Shown: one piece after another, positions 19,288 through 26,138 of the stretch | How the letters are laid out: each line of letters begins with the position of its first letter | Numbering within the stretch: the first letter of the stretch is position 1 | Source: Candidatus Gerdarchaeota archaeon | GTDB taxonomy: Archaea > Asgardarchaeota > Heimdallarchaeia > JABLTI01 | Direction of reading: 5' to 3' | NCBI GenBank assembly: GCA_016840945.1 | Contig: JAEORJ010000020.1 | Location: forward strand, 1 to 58,751 | Length of the DNA: 58,751 nt | Program-made: the position numbers and the translations under genes | The notes under the pieces: model-generated | Told to the model about the DNA's origin: nothing | The model's input: only the letters and a program-made list of their open reading frames with translations | Database searches by the model: none

Positions 19288-19959
19288 TTATATAATTAAA
19301 GTATTATTACAAACTGGACAGCCAAGATGCTACTTAACCAATTTTCTATATGCTCTTTATGAAATAAATGCTTACAATCAGGATATTGTAAAATAACATC
19401 GTCCTTATCAAATTCTAATTTGCATATAGAACACTTTACTTCTTTTATACTTCATTTATAAATTTCTAAAAAATGGATTAAATCTTTTCTACTATTTTTT
19501 TGTTTATGAACAGAAGGTTCTGGTTGCAAGATAATCTTACTAACGTAATCCGATCCTTGATTATTCGTAATTATATCATCAGTTTGTTGAATTATGGCAT
19601 TTATTTCATCAAATTTATCTTCAAAATCAGAGGATTTTCTATGTCTAGATAAATAGGAATTTTGCTCCATATCATGCAATCTATCTAGCTAATAACCCTT
19701 TAAAGTTCTTTTATTAGCTTTTGTATTCTTAGTTCGAGCAGTATTAATTATTAAATCATCAGTAGTTTTTAAAAAAAATTTTTTACTATATTTAGTGATG
19801 ATACTGGAAAGGTGAAAGCAAAAAAATGAAACAAATTAACACGACATAGAAATTTTTTCACCAAAATATAATAATTAATACTGTAAAAACTAATGAAAAT
19901 CCAAACAATACAATTTCACAAATCTTAACATAGCGTATTTTTTTCAAATACCAAACCAC
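19288..19959 (-). pseudogene. Decayed fourth RING-type membrane protein
   Basis: Read on the minus strand, two hydrophobic stretches (ICEIVLFGFSLVFTVLII, then YVVLICFIFLLSPFQ) lie at about 19959-19796, broken by stops. A 75-codon open segment follows (19679-19452). After its TGA (19454-19452) the same frame continues as EVKCSICKLEFDKDDVILQ, then YPDCKHLFHKEH and IENWLSS. A one-base shift near 19325-19332 then restores GCPVCNNTLII and a stop at 19288. The finger spacing equals that of the neighbouring RING genes. The gene has lost function through several stops and a frameshift. It fills almost the whole 19231-20047 gap. Confidence 0.75.
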
Positions 19960-19999
19960 AATTGTTTTTATCTATTTTCTTCCTTTTATGTTTATATTT

Positions 20000-20035
20000 T
20001 ATAAAAAAAAATAAAGTCTTAAAAAAATAAGACTT
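20000..20035 (-). terminator. AAGTCTTA hairpin terminator after RING paralogue 2
   Basis: A perfect 8-bp stem (AAGTCTTA at 20014-20021, TAAGACTT at 20028-20035) with a 6-base loop is followed on the minus strand by a T8 run. It lies 12 bases beyond the stop of the RING gene at 20048. The same stem sequence recurs at 24744-24767 and, imperfectly, at 21380-21403 and 17942-17961. Confidence 0.7.
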
Positions 20036-20047
20036 CGATTTTTTTAA

Positions 20048-20572
20048 TTAAAAATCATAGCCACAATTTGGACATGTTTCATTTTTCTGAAGCCAATTAA
20101 TTAAATGTTCAAAGTGATAAATTGTATTACATTTTGGGCAAATTGCAATTGCTTGACCTTTATGTATAGGTTTCTCGCATAAAGAACAAGCAATTGATTC
20201 AGATGACTTATAAAAAGCAGGAGTCACTGCAGGATTACCTGATATATATTCTTCAGCCATTTCCGGTTTATCAATTGGATAAAATGACTTATCGTTGTCA
20301 CTAGATTCAGTATCAATCAGATCACTGTATTCATTTTTTAGCTCTTTTTGTTTCTTACGTTTCTTATTTATGTTTGCAGCTAGGACCAAAAAGAAAGCAG
20401 TTAATATATTGCCAAAAATCGGTAAGATAATCCTTAAGAAAACACTTGTGACAGGATTGAAAGTATTATCTTTTAAAGACACAAATATTATTGCTGTTGC
20501 TATACTTCCTGCAAATAATACTACTGCAAATATAATTAGTGTAATGATATCTTTAGCTCCTTTTTGTGCCAT
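20048..20572 (-). CDS. Membrane-anchored RING-type zinc-finger protein (paralogue 2)
   Basis: This 174-residue protein has two membrane helices (about 8-33 and 44-67), a basic KKRKKQK segment, an acidic linker, and a C-terminal finger. Ligands are C129, C132, C145, C148, H153, H156, C167 and C170, with exactly the spacing of paralogue 1. The INWL before the last pair is conserved. The frame can start at GTG 20581, but GTGAT there is a ribosome site, so ATG 20572 is chosen. It is 47 bases downstream of paralogue 3 and likely co-transcribed with it. Function as an E3-like protein is inferred only from the finger and membrane topology. Confidence 0.75.
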   Translation of the reverse strand: MAQKGAKDIITLIIFAVVLFAGSIATAIIFVSLKDNTFNPVTSVFLRIILPIFGNILTAFFLVLAANINKKRKKQKELKNEYSDLIDTESSDNDKSFYPIDKPEMAEEYISGNPAVTPAFYKSSESIACSLCEKPIHKGQAIAICPKCNTIYHFEHLINWLQKNETCPNCGYDF

Positions 20573-20619
20573 TATTATCACTTTTTATTATTAATTATCA
20601 ATATTAATTTTTAATTATA

Positions 20620-21036
20620 TTATTCAATGAAGTTATGATTACATATAAGGCATTTTATTTTTACTTGAAGCCATTCAAATAAATGATCTTCATGAAAATA
20701 AGCACCACAGAAAGGGTACTTACAGCATAACTCATTGTTATCTATTAGTAATTTACAAATCCCACATTTAATGCTACTTGTAATAGCACCATTCATTATA
20801 ATGGATTTTTCTTCTAAAAATTGGATTATTTTATTATGTAGTGTAATATTTTGTTTAATAGTTTTAGTTTTATTAGTAGTATCTACCTCAAGACCACTCT
20901 GGAAAATTAATGCTATGATTAGAAAAATATCTATAATTAAAGAAATAAAAGATATAGCATCAAAAGCACTAATTCCACTTTTTATAGAGAATCTAATAAA
21001 ATAAAGCATCAATGACAGAGATATTACAGCTATCAA
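20620..21036 (-). CDS. Membrane-anchored RING-type zinc-finger protein (paralogue 3), start uncertain
   Basis: This frame gives 138 residues from TTG 21036, with two hydrophobic segments (about 2-17 and 25-46) and a finger using C91, C94, C110, H115, H118, C129 and C132. The position of the third paralogue cysteine is Y107, although C104 and C105 lie close by. Upstream, the same frame stays open as KKRKWQKIITIILAL without an ATG, GTG or TTG. An ATG at 21067 lies one base out of frame before an A6 run. Losing one A would give MAKIITIILALIAV, matching the paralogue start. The real gene may therefore begin at 21067 with a frameshift in this assembly. Confidence 0.65.
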   Translation of the reverse strand: MIAVISLSLMLYFIRFSIKSGISAFDAISFISLIIDIFLIIALIFQSGLEVDTTNKTKTIKQNITLHNKIIQFLEEKSIIMNGAITSSIKCGICKLLIDNNELCCKYPFCGAYFHEDHLFEWLQVKIKCLICNHNFIE

Positions 21037-21211
21037 AGCTAAAATAATAGTAATTATTTTTTGCCATTTTCTTTTCTTAAAAAAAGATACTCTAATCTTT
21101 ATGCAACCCCAAATTAACTCTGAAGATAATTTATCAATTTTCTATATAAAGATTCTATAATCATTCAACATTTTTGTGCTTAATTTATTTATATATGCCT
21201 TTAAATAAAGA

Positions 21212-21239
21212 ATATATGATAATACTCATTATCATATAT
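21212..21239. promoter_or_regulatory. Perfect 12-bp inverted repeat upstream of the RING array
   Basis: ATATATGATAAT (21212-21223) and ATTATCATATAT (21228-21239) form a perfect inverted repeat with the spacer ACTC. It is in the 357-base gap 21037-21393, about 150-200 bases upstream of the first RING gene, and could be an operator. Apart from the possible N-terminal coding extension near 21037-21140, nothing else was recognised in this gap. Confidence 0.4.
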
Positions 21240-21379
21240 CCAGAAAAGCAACCAAGTATACTGTATTTTATTTAATCTCTTTGCTAGAACTTAAGCACCA
21301 TCATAATAGAAAGTGTATCTACAGCACTATCTTTAGTATATTTACCCTATACTTTATGTAAGAAAAAGATGAAGAAATA

Positions 21380-21403
21380 GAAGTCCTATTTTTTTAAGAC
21401 TTC
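21380..21403 (-). terminator. GAAGTCTTA hairpin overlapping a stop codon
   Basis: A 9-bp stem with one G-T pair (21380-21388 with 21395-21403) encloses an A/T loop and contains the TAA stop of the surface-protein gene that ends at 21394. On the minus strand it is followed by T/C-rich sequence. The stem is a variant of the AAGTCTTA hairpin family in this window. Confidence 0.55.
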
Positions 21404-22290
21404 CATTTTTTTCTAGTAACTTGAACAAACATAATTGTGCTTAAAATAGCAATAGATCCTGTTATCAATCGATAACCAGATATTGACAGAGTCCAACCTG
21501 AAGGAGTTGTCGGTGGTGTAATTGGTATAAACTCATCAAATATGAAAGAACCATTAAATTCATACCAAAACGCATGAGTATTATCACTTGTAAGTGTTCC
21601 GCTAAAGAATAATATCATTATATAATTTACAGGTTTAGTGATTTCACTCTTTTGACAACTAGATTCAAGTAGCAATGTACCATTTCCACTATTAAATAAA
21701 TAAGCATGTACTCCTGACTCATTTCTTGATAGCCAACAAGTTAAATCAACGTATTGTTCTGCCCCAATTGGTGTTTGATTATAATTGATTGTGTCCTGTG
21801 GATAAACAGCTGTACCATAGTAGCCTTTACTGTCAGTCCAATTATCATATATTGCAGTATAGCAGATCAAACTTTCAGCTTCATTATTAAACCCAATATA
21901 TTCTCCATCATCTCTGTAAAAGCTACCTACGAAAAGATAAGCACCAACTATATCCGTTAAATCCCAATTAGTAAAATTAAACGTCGCTTGTAATTGAAAA
22001 TCAGTACAATTACCGAAATTCTCAAAGGAAATCATATATGCCTCAGTTAAGTATCCATCACTAGAACCGCCAAAATAATTGAAATACAGTGATTCTTCAG
22101 TTAAATAACTATTAATAAATGGATTATCAACAATCTGGGTAAAATTGCCAAAAGTATTGAAATGAATTGTTTCACTATTTGGATATAAAGCTGCATTAAC
22201 AGCTGTTTTATCCGAAATTCCTATTATGTTCAACATCAAAAATCCGATTAAAAATATTGAAAATATATTTATCAAATTTTTTTTCATCAT
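21394..22290 (-). CDS. Secreted, C-terminally anchored surface protein, unknown function
   Basis: This protein of about 298 residues has a signal peptide (MMKKNLINIF, then hydrophobic to about residue 33). An extracellular beta-rich domain of about 230 residues has many NFT/NGT-type glycosylation sites and few cysteines. A Pro/Thr-rich stalk (ITPPTTPSG) leads to a C-terminal membrane helix near 265-285, followed by RKKWKS. The pattern of aromatic-rich strands suggests a lectin- or laminin-G-like sandwich, but I cannot name a family. GTG 22299 could extend it. GGGTGA there looks like the ribosome site, so ATG 22290 is chosen. The stop is inside a hairpin. Confidence 0.65.
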   Translation of the reverse strand: MMKKNLINIFSIFLIGFLMLNIIGISDKTAVNAALYPNSETIHFNTFGNFTQIVDNPFINSYLTEESLYFNYFGGSSDGYLTEAYMISFENFGNCTDFQLQATFNFTNWDLTDIVGAYLFVGSFYRDDGEYIGFNNEAESLICYTAIYDNWTDSKGYYGTAVYPQDTINYNQTPIGAEQYVDLTCWLSRNESGVHAYLFNSGNGTLLLESSCQKSEITKPVNYIMILFFSGTLTSDNTHAFWYEFNGSFIFDEFIPITPPTTPSGWTLSISGYRLITGSIAILSTIMFVQVTRKKWKS

Positions 22291-22366
22291 ATCTCTCACC
22301 CATAGAGATAATTATAATTAATGCTTATTATATTAAAAAGGTATATATTTATTGATAATAGTTATA

Positions 22367-22380
22367 GTCGAAAAATCGAC
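22367..22380 (+). repeat. GTCGA-N4-TCGAC palindrome, third copy
   Basis: GTCGAAAAATCGAC is identical to 24776-24789 and is followed by CGAAxATT, as in the other two copies. It lies about 170 bases upstream of the TTG start of the TPR protein. The hairpin and TATA-like parts of the 81-bp repeat are not conserved here, so only the palindrome and its right flank are shared. Confidence 0.6.
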
Positions 22381-22551
22381 GAAAATTAAAAATCACAAAT
22401 TAATAGCGAAATAAATAGGCATTTACTTATATAAACTATTTTTCATAAAAAAGCCACAAAAAAAAGCTGTTTTGCGCGAACCAAAAAAGACTAAAAAGCG
22501 TATTTTTAACTAATGATAGTAAAATAAACTGAACATAATGAGGTTGCTATT

Positions 22552-24717
22552 TTGAGTTTTGATGCAAAAGATATAATACCAATCGAATATCAATCATTAT
22601 TTCAAATTATATCACCTATAGAAAAATCTGGCATTCTAAAAGTTTTAAAGGAGAATTATGGCGAGTTAAAAAAATATGAAGCACTCTTTTTAGCATTAAA
22701 ACAATATTTGACGGATTTTAAGGATGAAGATATTTCAGCACTTGTTTTTATTATGTATGGGCAAATCTGTATGGATCTTCAAAAAGAGCCTGAAATACCA
22801 AAAATGCTTGAAGTTTATCCAAATTCACCAGAATTACAGTTTTATAATATACAATTAGAAGTAGACAAAGGTATATTTGATAGTATTGATGATGTGTTAG
22901 CAAAAACCAGACTTACTGATGAAAATCGAAACATGATTTTGACGAGATTGGTTGCAGCTGATAAATTAGCTAGTATGATACTTGATCTTCAAAGTTTTCT
23001 ATTAGAGAATATGTTCCATGCTATGAAGGAACAATATGACAAGATAACTGAAGTATCAATTAAGGCAGAAGAAGTTCTGAGAAGAGCTGTTGAGTGGACA
23101 AAAGAAAAAGATATCACTTTTCTACATGAAATCGCAATTAGATTAATTTTACAAAAAACACAAATTCTAATGAGCTCAAGAGGACTTGACGCTGCAATTA
23201 ATTATTATGAAAAACCAGCAAATGTAGAGATTATTGAATTAGCTAAAAGTAACATTATGAAAGCAAATGTAGCTCATGTAGCAGCTATGCTTTATTATAG
23301 TGCAGGCGATCCTAATAAAGGATTAAAATATATGGAAAAAGCAATCAAAATACTCAAGAAAATTCATGGTAGGTATTCCTGGAAATCATCATTCTATCAC
23401 AATTATGGTTATATGCTAACGTTAGTCGATACGGATAAATGTATTGAAGTGTATGAAGAAGGCTTGGCTTTATTAGAAGAAACTCAAGACTATCAATCTA
23501 TGGCTTCCAATATAAGTAACTTGATTGGTCTTTATACACAACAAAATAAGAAAACTGAAGCTAGAAAATACCTTAAGAGGCTTGTTGAAATAATATCAAT
23601 GAGTGCAGAGTTGATCACACCATTTAGAGCTTATGCTGTTGCAAGTAATGCTATGTCATTAGATGATTACGATTTAGCTAGAAAATTCCTTGAAATATTG
23701 GAGAAAAAAGTAGAACAATCACCAACATTGATGAATCAAGCAATATTAGCTGGAGCTAAAATGGGTTATTATCTAGATGTTGAAATTAATTCTGAAAAGG
23801 CATATAAATATGGAGAAGAATCACTTTATTTCTTTAACAAACAAAAAGACTACTTGAATGCTTTAGCTTCTATTTACAACCTAGTAAATACAGACTTTCA
23901 ATTCTATAAGATAACTGAGAAAGAACGGTATCTTAGCTCTGCACGTAAAAGACTTAATGAATTATTTACTTTAGTTGGTGCATTAGATCAACCTGAATGG
24001 GTTGCTGATAAAAATACTATTCTAGCTGGATTTGAATACTTGAATAAAAATTACAAACAAGCTAAAACATATATTGACGAAATACCAGTACTTGACACTC
24101 CTAAAATAAAAGCTAATAGAGCTATGATGACACAATTAATTGAATTCGCAATAGAACGTACCAAAGAACGGGAAGAAGGCGAAGAAGAAAAGAAACTAAC
24201 TTTTGATAATGCTATTTTGAACGAATTAGCAAATAATATTGATGCGATGAATAATATGGTTATGCATCTTGTTGATAAAACATTAGAGGAAATTGTTGCA
24301 TTACCACAACAAGTTGATCCTGTAAAAGCAGATATCAAATTAATATTATTAATCAATTCAGCCGGATTAACAATTTATACTAAAATCTTTGATACACAGA
24401 AAATGAATCAACAATTAATATCTAATTTTATTTCAGCTATAGATTCCTTTGGCAAACAACTATTTGGAACTAAAGAACCATATTTCTCCTTTAGCAGAGG
24501 TAATAATATAATTCTTTTCCAAAATGTAAATGATGATTTAAACTTAGCACTTATTGTTTCGCAAGAAAATTATGATTCAATTATGAAATTAAACACTTTA
24601 TCTAAGGAATTATCTGAATATCTACTTGATAAACCATCTGATCTTAATAAAAGTATAGATGAAAAATCCGATATGTATGATTGGTTAGAAAAGAAAGTTG
24701 AAGATCTTACAAAATAA
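22552..24717 (+). CDS. TPR-repeat protein with C-terminal longin/roadblock-like domain
   Basis: This 721-residue cytosolic protein is mostly helical. TPR-like pairs are visible at about residues 240-500 (AAMLYYSAGDPNKGLKYMEKA, FYHNYGYMLTLVDTDKCIEV, YEEGLALLEETQDYQSMASN). Residues about 585-700 switch to alpha/beta: DIKLILLINSAGLTIYTKIF, a helix, then NNIILFQNVNDDLNLALIV and a final helix. That looks like the small GTPase-binding longin/roadblock fold. The start is TTG 22552, 10 bases after GAGGTTG. It could be a scaffold linking GTPases to partners. The neighbouring roadblock and Rab-like genes, on the same strand, support this. No closer family is recognised. Confidence 0.7.
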   Translation: MSFDAKDIIPIEYQSLFQIISPIEKSGILKVLKENYGELKKYEALFLALKQYLTDFKDEDISALVFIMYGQICMDLQKEPEIPKMLEVYPNSPELQFYNIQLEVDKGIFDSIDDVLAKTRLTDENRNMILTRLVAADKLASMILDLQSFLLENMFHAMKEQYDKITEVSIKAEEVLRRAVEWTKEKDITFLHEIAIRLILQKTQILMSSRGLDAAINYYEKPANVEIIELAKSNIMKANVAHVAAMLYYSAGDPNKGLKYMEKAIKILKKIHGRYSWKSSFYHNYGYMLTLVDTDKCIEVYEEGLALLEETQDYQSMASNISNLIGLYTQQNKKTEARKYLKRLVEIISMSAELITPFRAYAVASNAMSLDDYDLARKFLEILEKKVEQSPTLMNQAILAGAKMGYYLDVEINSEKAYKYGEESLYFFNKQKDYLNALASIYNLVNTDFQFYKITEKERYLSSARKRLNELFTLVGALDQPEWVADKNTILAGFEYLNKNYKQAKTYIDEIPVLDTPKIKANRAMMTQLIEFAIERTKEREEGEEEKKLTFDNAILNELANNIDAMNNMVMHLVDKTLEEIVALPQQVDPVKADIKLILLINSAGLTIYTKIFDTQKMNQQLISNFISAIDSFGKQLFGTKEPYFSFSRGNNIILFQNVNDDLNLALIVSQENYDSIMKLNTLSKELSEYLLDKPSDLNKSIDEKSDMYDWLEKKVEDLTK

Positions 24718-24733
24718 GATCTTTATTTTTTTT
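24701..24733 (+). terminator. Hairpin and T-run terminator of the TPR gene
   Basis: AAGATCTT occurs at 24701-24708 and 24716-24723 and can pair as an 8-bp stem over a 7-base loop, followed by a long T-run. The TAA stop is at 24715-24717, in the right arm. Confidence 0.6.
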
Positions 24734-24745
24734 TATCTTTTGAAA

Positions 24746-24826
24746 AGTCTTACTTTTTTAAGACTTTAAATTGGTGTCGAAAAATCGACGAATATTGATA
24801 ATGTATAAAAAGTTAGTTGAATAATA
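24746..24826 (+). repeat. 81-bp intergenic repeat (inverted partner of 17881-17961)
   Basis: The element holds an AAAGTCTTA/TAAGACTTT hairpin (24744-24767), the palindrome GTCGAAAAATCGAC (24776-24789), then CGAATATTGATAATG and TATAAAAAG. It aligns ungapped to the reverse strand of 17881-17961. It occupies part of the 276-base gap before the roadblock gene, whose ATG is 24994. A promoter function for that gene is possible because the TATA-like box points towards it. Confidence 0.7.
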
Positions 24827-24993
24827 ATAAATATAAATGGATAGCTAATCATATAAATTGCTATAAGCATCTTTAAAAAAATAATTTTAAAGTGAAGAAT
24901 TTTTTAGATATAGATAAACTTTAAACTTAATATGAGGTATTTCATACAAAAAAATGAAAAAAGATAATCTTAACTTATGTAATTGGGATTTAA

Positions 24994-25431
24994 ATGGTTT
25001 TTAAAAAGATAAAAGATCAAACTTTGAAAAAAGATGAAGAAGGTTTTTCACCAGTAATAATAATGTCAGAAGAAACACCTAAAGATATTGAAGATTTAGT
25101 ATTACCTGTTACTACACTTCTTGGGATTCTAAAATTTGATATTATATTAAAATCTGGCAAGATAATATATAGTTATAATCGCTGGGGCAATAAGGAAAAA
25201 ACATTAGGTAGTAAAGAATTATTACAACTTACTAACAATGTAGCGATGCAGTTAACAAAAATTGATCAACAAACTATTGAACATATGATTCTAAGAACAA
25301 AAGATATGAATTTAATAATTATTTCTGTAAAAAATCTACTAATATTTACACAATGCAATATTAATGCTCGAATACCAATGATTACTCTGAAAGTTAAAAG
25401 AATTGCAAATAGATTAAGTGAGTTATTGTAA
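24994..25431 (+). CDS. Roadblock-like small protein paired with a Rab-like GTPase
   Basis: The 145-residue protein has a helical N-terminus and a core of strand FDIILKSGKIIYSYN, helix SKELLQLTNNVAMQLTKI, strands HMILRTKD and NLIIISVKN, and a C-terminal helix. This order matches roadblock/LC7 or longin-like folds that bind small GTPases. No membrane span or metal motif is present. The GTPase gene begins 66 bases downstream on the same strand, which supports a functional pair like MglB-MglA. Sequence signatures are weak, so the fold call rests on pattern and context. Confidence 0.6.
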   Translation: MVFKKIKDQTLKKDEEGFSPVIIMSEETPKDIEDLVLPVTTLLGILKFDIILKSGKIIYSYNRWGNKEKTLGSKELLQLTNNVAMQLTKIDQQTIEHMILRTKDMNLIIISVKNLLIFTQCNINARIPMITLKVKRIANRLSELL

Positions 25432-25497
25432 TTTGAATTAATCAAATATTTTTCATCGACAAAGGTCTTATATAATAATTATTCTAACATTAAATAC

Positions 25498-26121
25498 ATG
25501 CCTTCAACTAGAGCCAAAAAAACAAGTAGCCGTAAGAAAATCACCCAAAAAACTCTTGAGACTGGATTACCTTTAGAAAAAAGCAGGAATCCAATTGTTA
25601 AAATTTCTATTGCGGGTTTAGGTGGTGTAGGCAAAACTTCACTATGTCAAAGAGCAATGGGCAGAATTCTTGATGATTATTTCTCGAACTATAAAGTAAC
25701 TATTGGAGTGCAATTTTTTACACATGCTGTTAAAACAGATAAAGGCAATGTTGTTCTAAGTGTTTGGGATCTTGCAGGACAACCACAATTTCAGCAAATA
25801 ATGGATCGATTTCTTATTGGAAGTAAGGGCGTAATTCTTGCTTTTGATATAACAGATATAAATTCCTTTTTTTCACTTTATCACTCTTGGATTCCTTTAA
25901 TTAAAGAGCACTGTGAAAAAGATATACCTATTTTATTAATTTCAACAAAAAATGATATGAGCGAGAATAAACAAATTGATGAAGAATTAATAAGCGATTT
26001 TATTAATTCAAAAGAAAATCATGGATTGAATATAATAGGTTATTATGAAACATCATCTAAAAGCAATGTCAATGTGTTTGAAACTTTTGAAACATTATGT
26101 AAAAGAATCATTAGCAAGTAA
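25498..26121 (+). CDS. Rab/Ras-like small GTPase
   Basis: This protein of 207 residues has a canonical small GTPase domain: GLGGVGKT (40-47), T68 in VTIGVQFF (switch I), WDLAGQ (90-95), TKND (150-153) and ETSSK. A basic 33-residue N-terminal extension (TRAKKTSSRKK) precedes the domain and is unusual. No C-terminal cysteine for lipidation is present. All main motifs are intact, so GTP binding and hydrolysis are likely. The ATG has no ribosome site but lies about 27 bases after CTTATATAAT, so the transcript may be leaderless. It is transcribed in the same direction as the roadblock-like gene. Confidence 0.92.
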   Translation: MPSTRAKKTSSRKKITQKTLETGLPLEKSRNPIVKISIAGLGGVGKTSLCQRAMGRILDDYFSNYKVTIGVQFFTHAVKTDKGNVVLSVWDLAGQPQFQQIMDRFLIGSKGVILAFDITDINSFFSLYHSWIPLIKEHCEKDIPILLISTKNDMSENKQIDEELISDFINSKENHGLNIIGYYETSSKSNVNVFETFETLCKRIISK

Positions 26122-26138
26122 ACTAGCTAATTGACAAG

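Noticed and set aside
19452..19679. Independent 75-aa gene
   Set aside because: It is in frame with the RING finger remnant downstream and lies between it and hydrophobic remnants, so it is the linker of a decayed RING gene.
17881..24826. Complete insertion sequence or transposon
   Set aside because: No transposase or integrase is encoded between the inverted repeats; only the repeats are reported.
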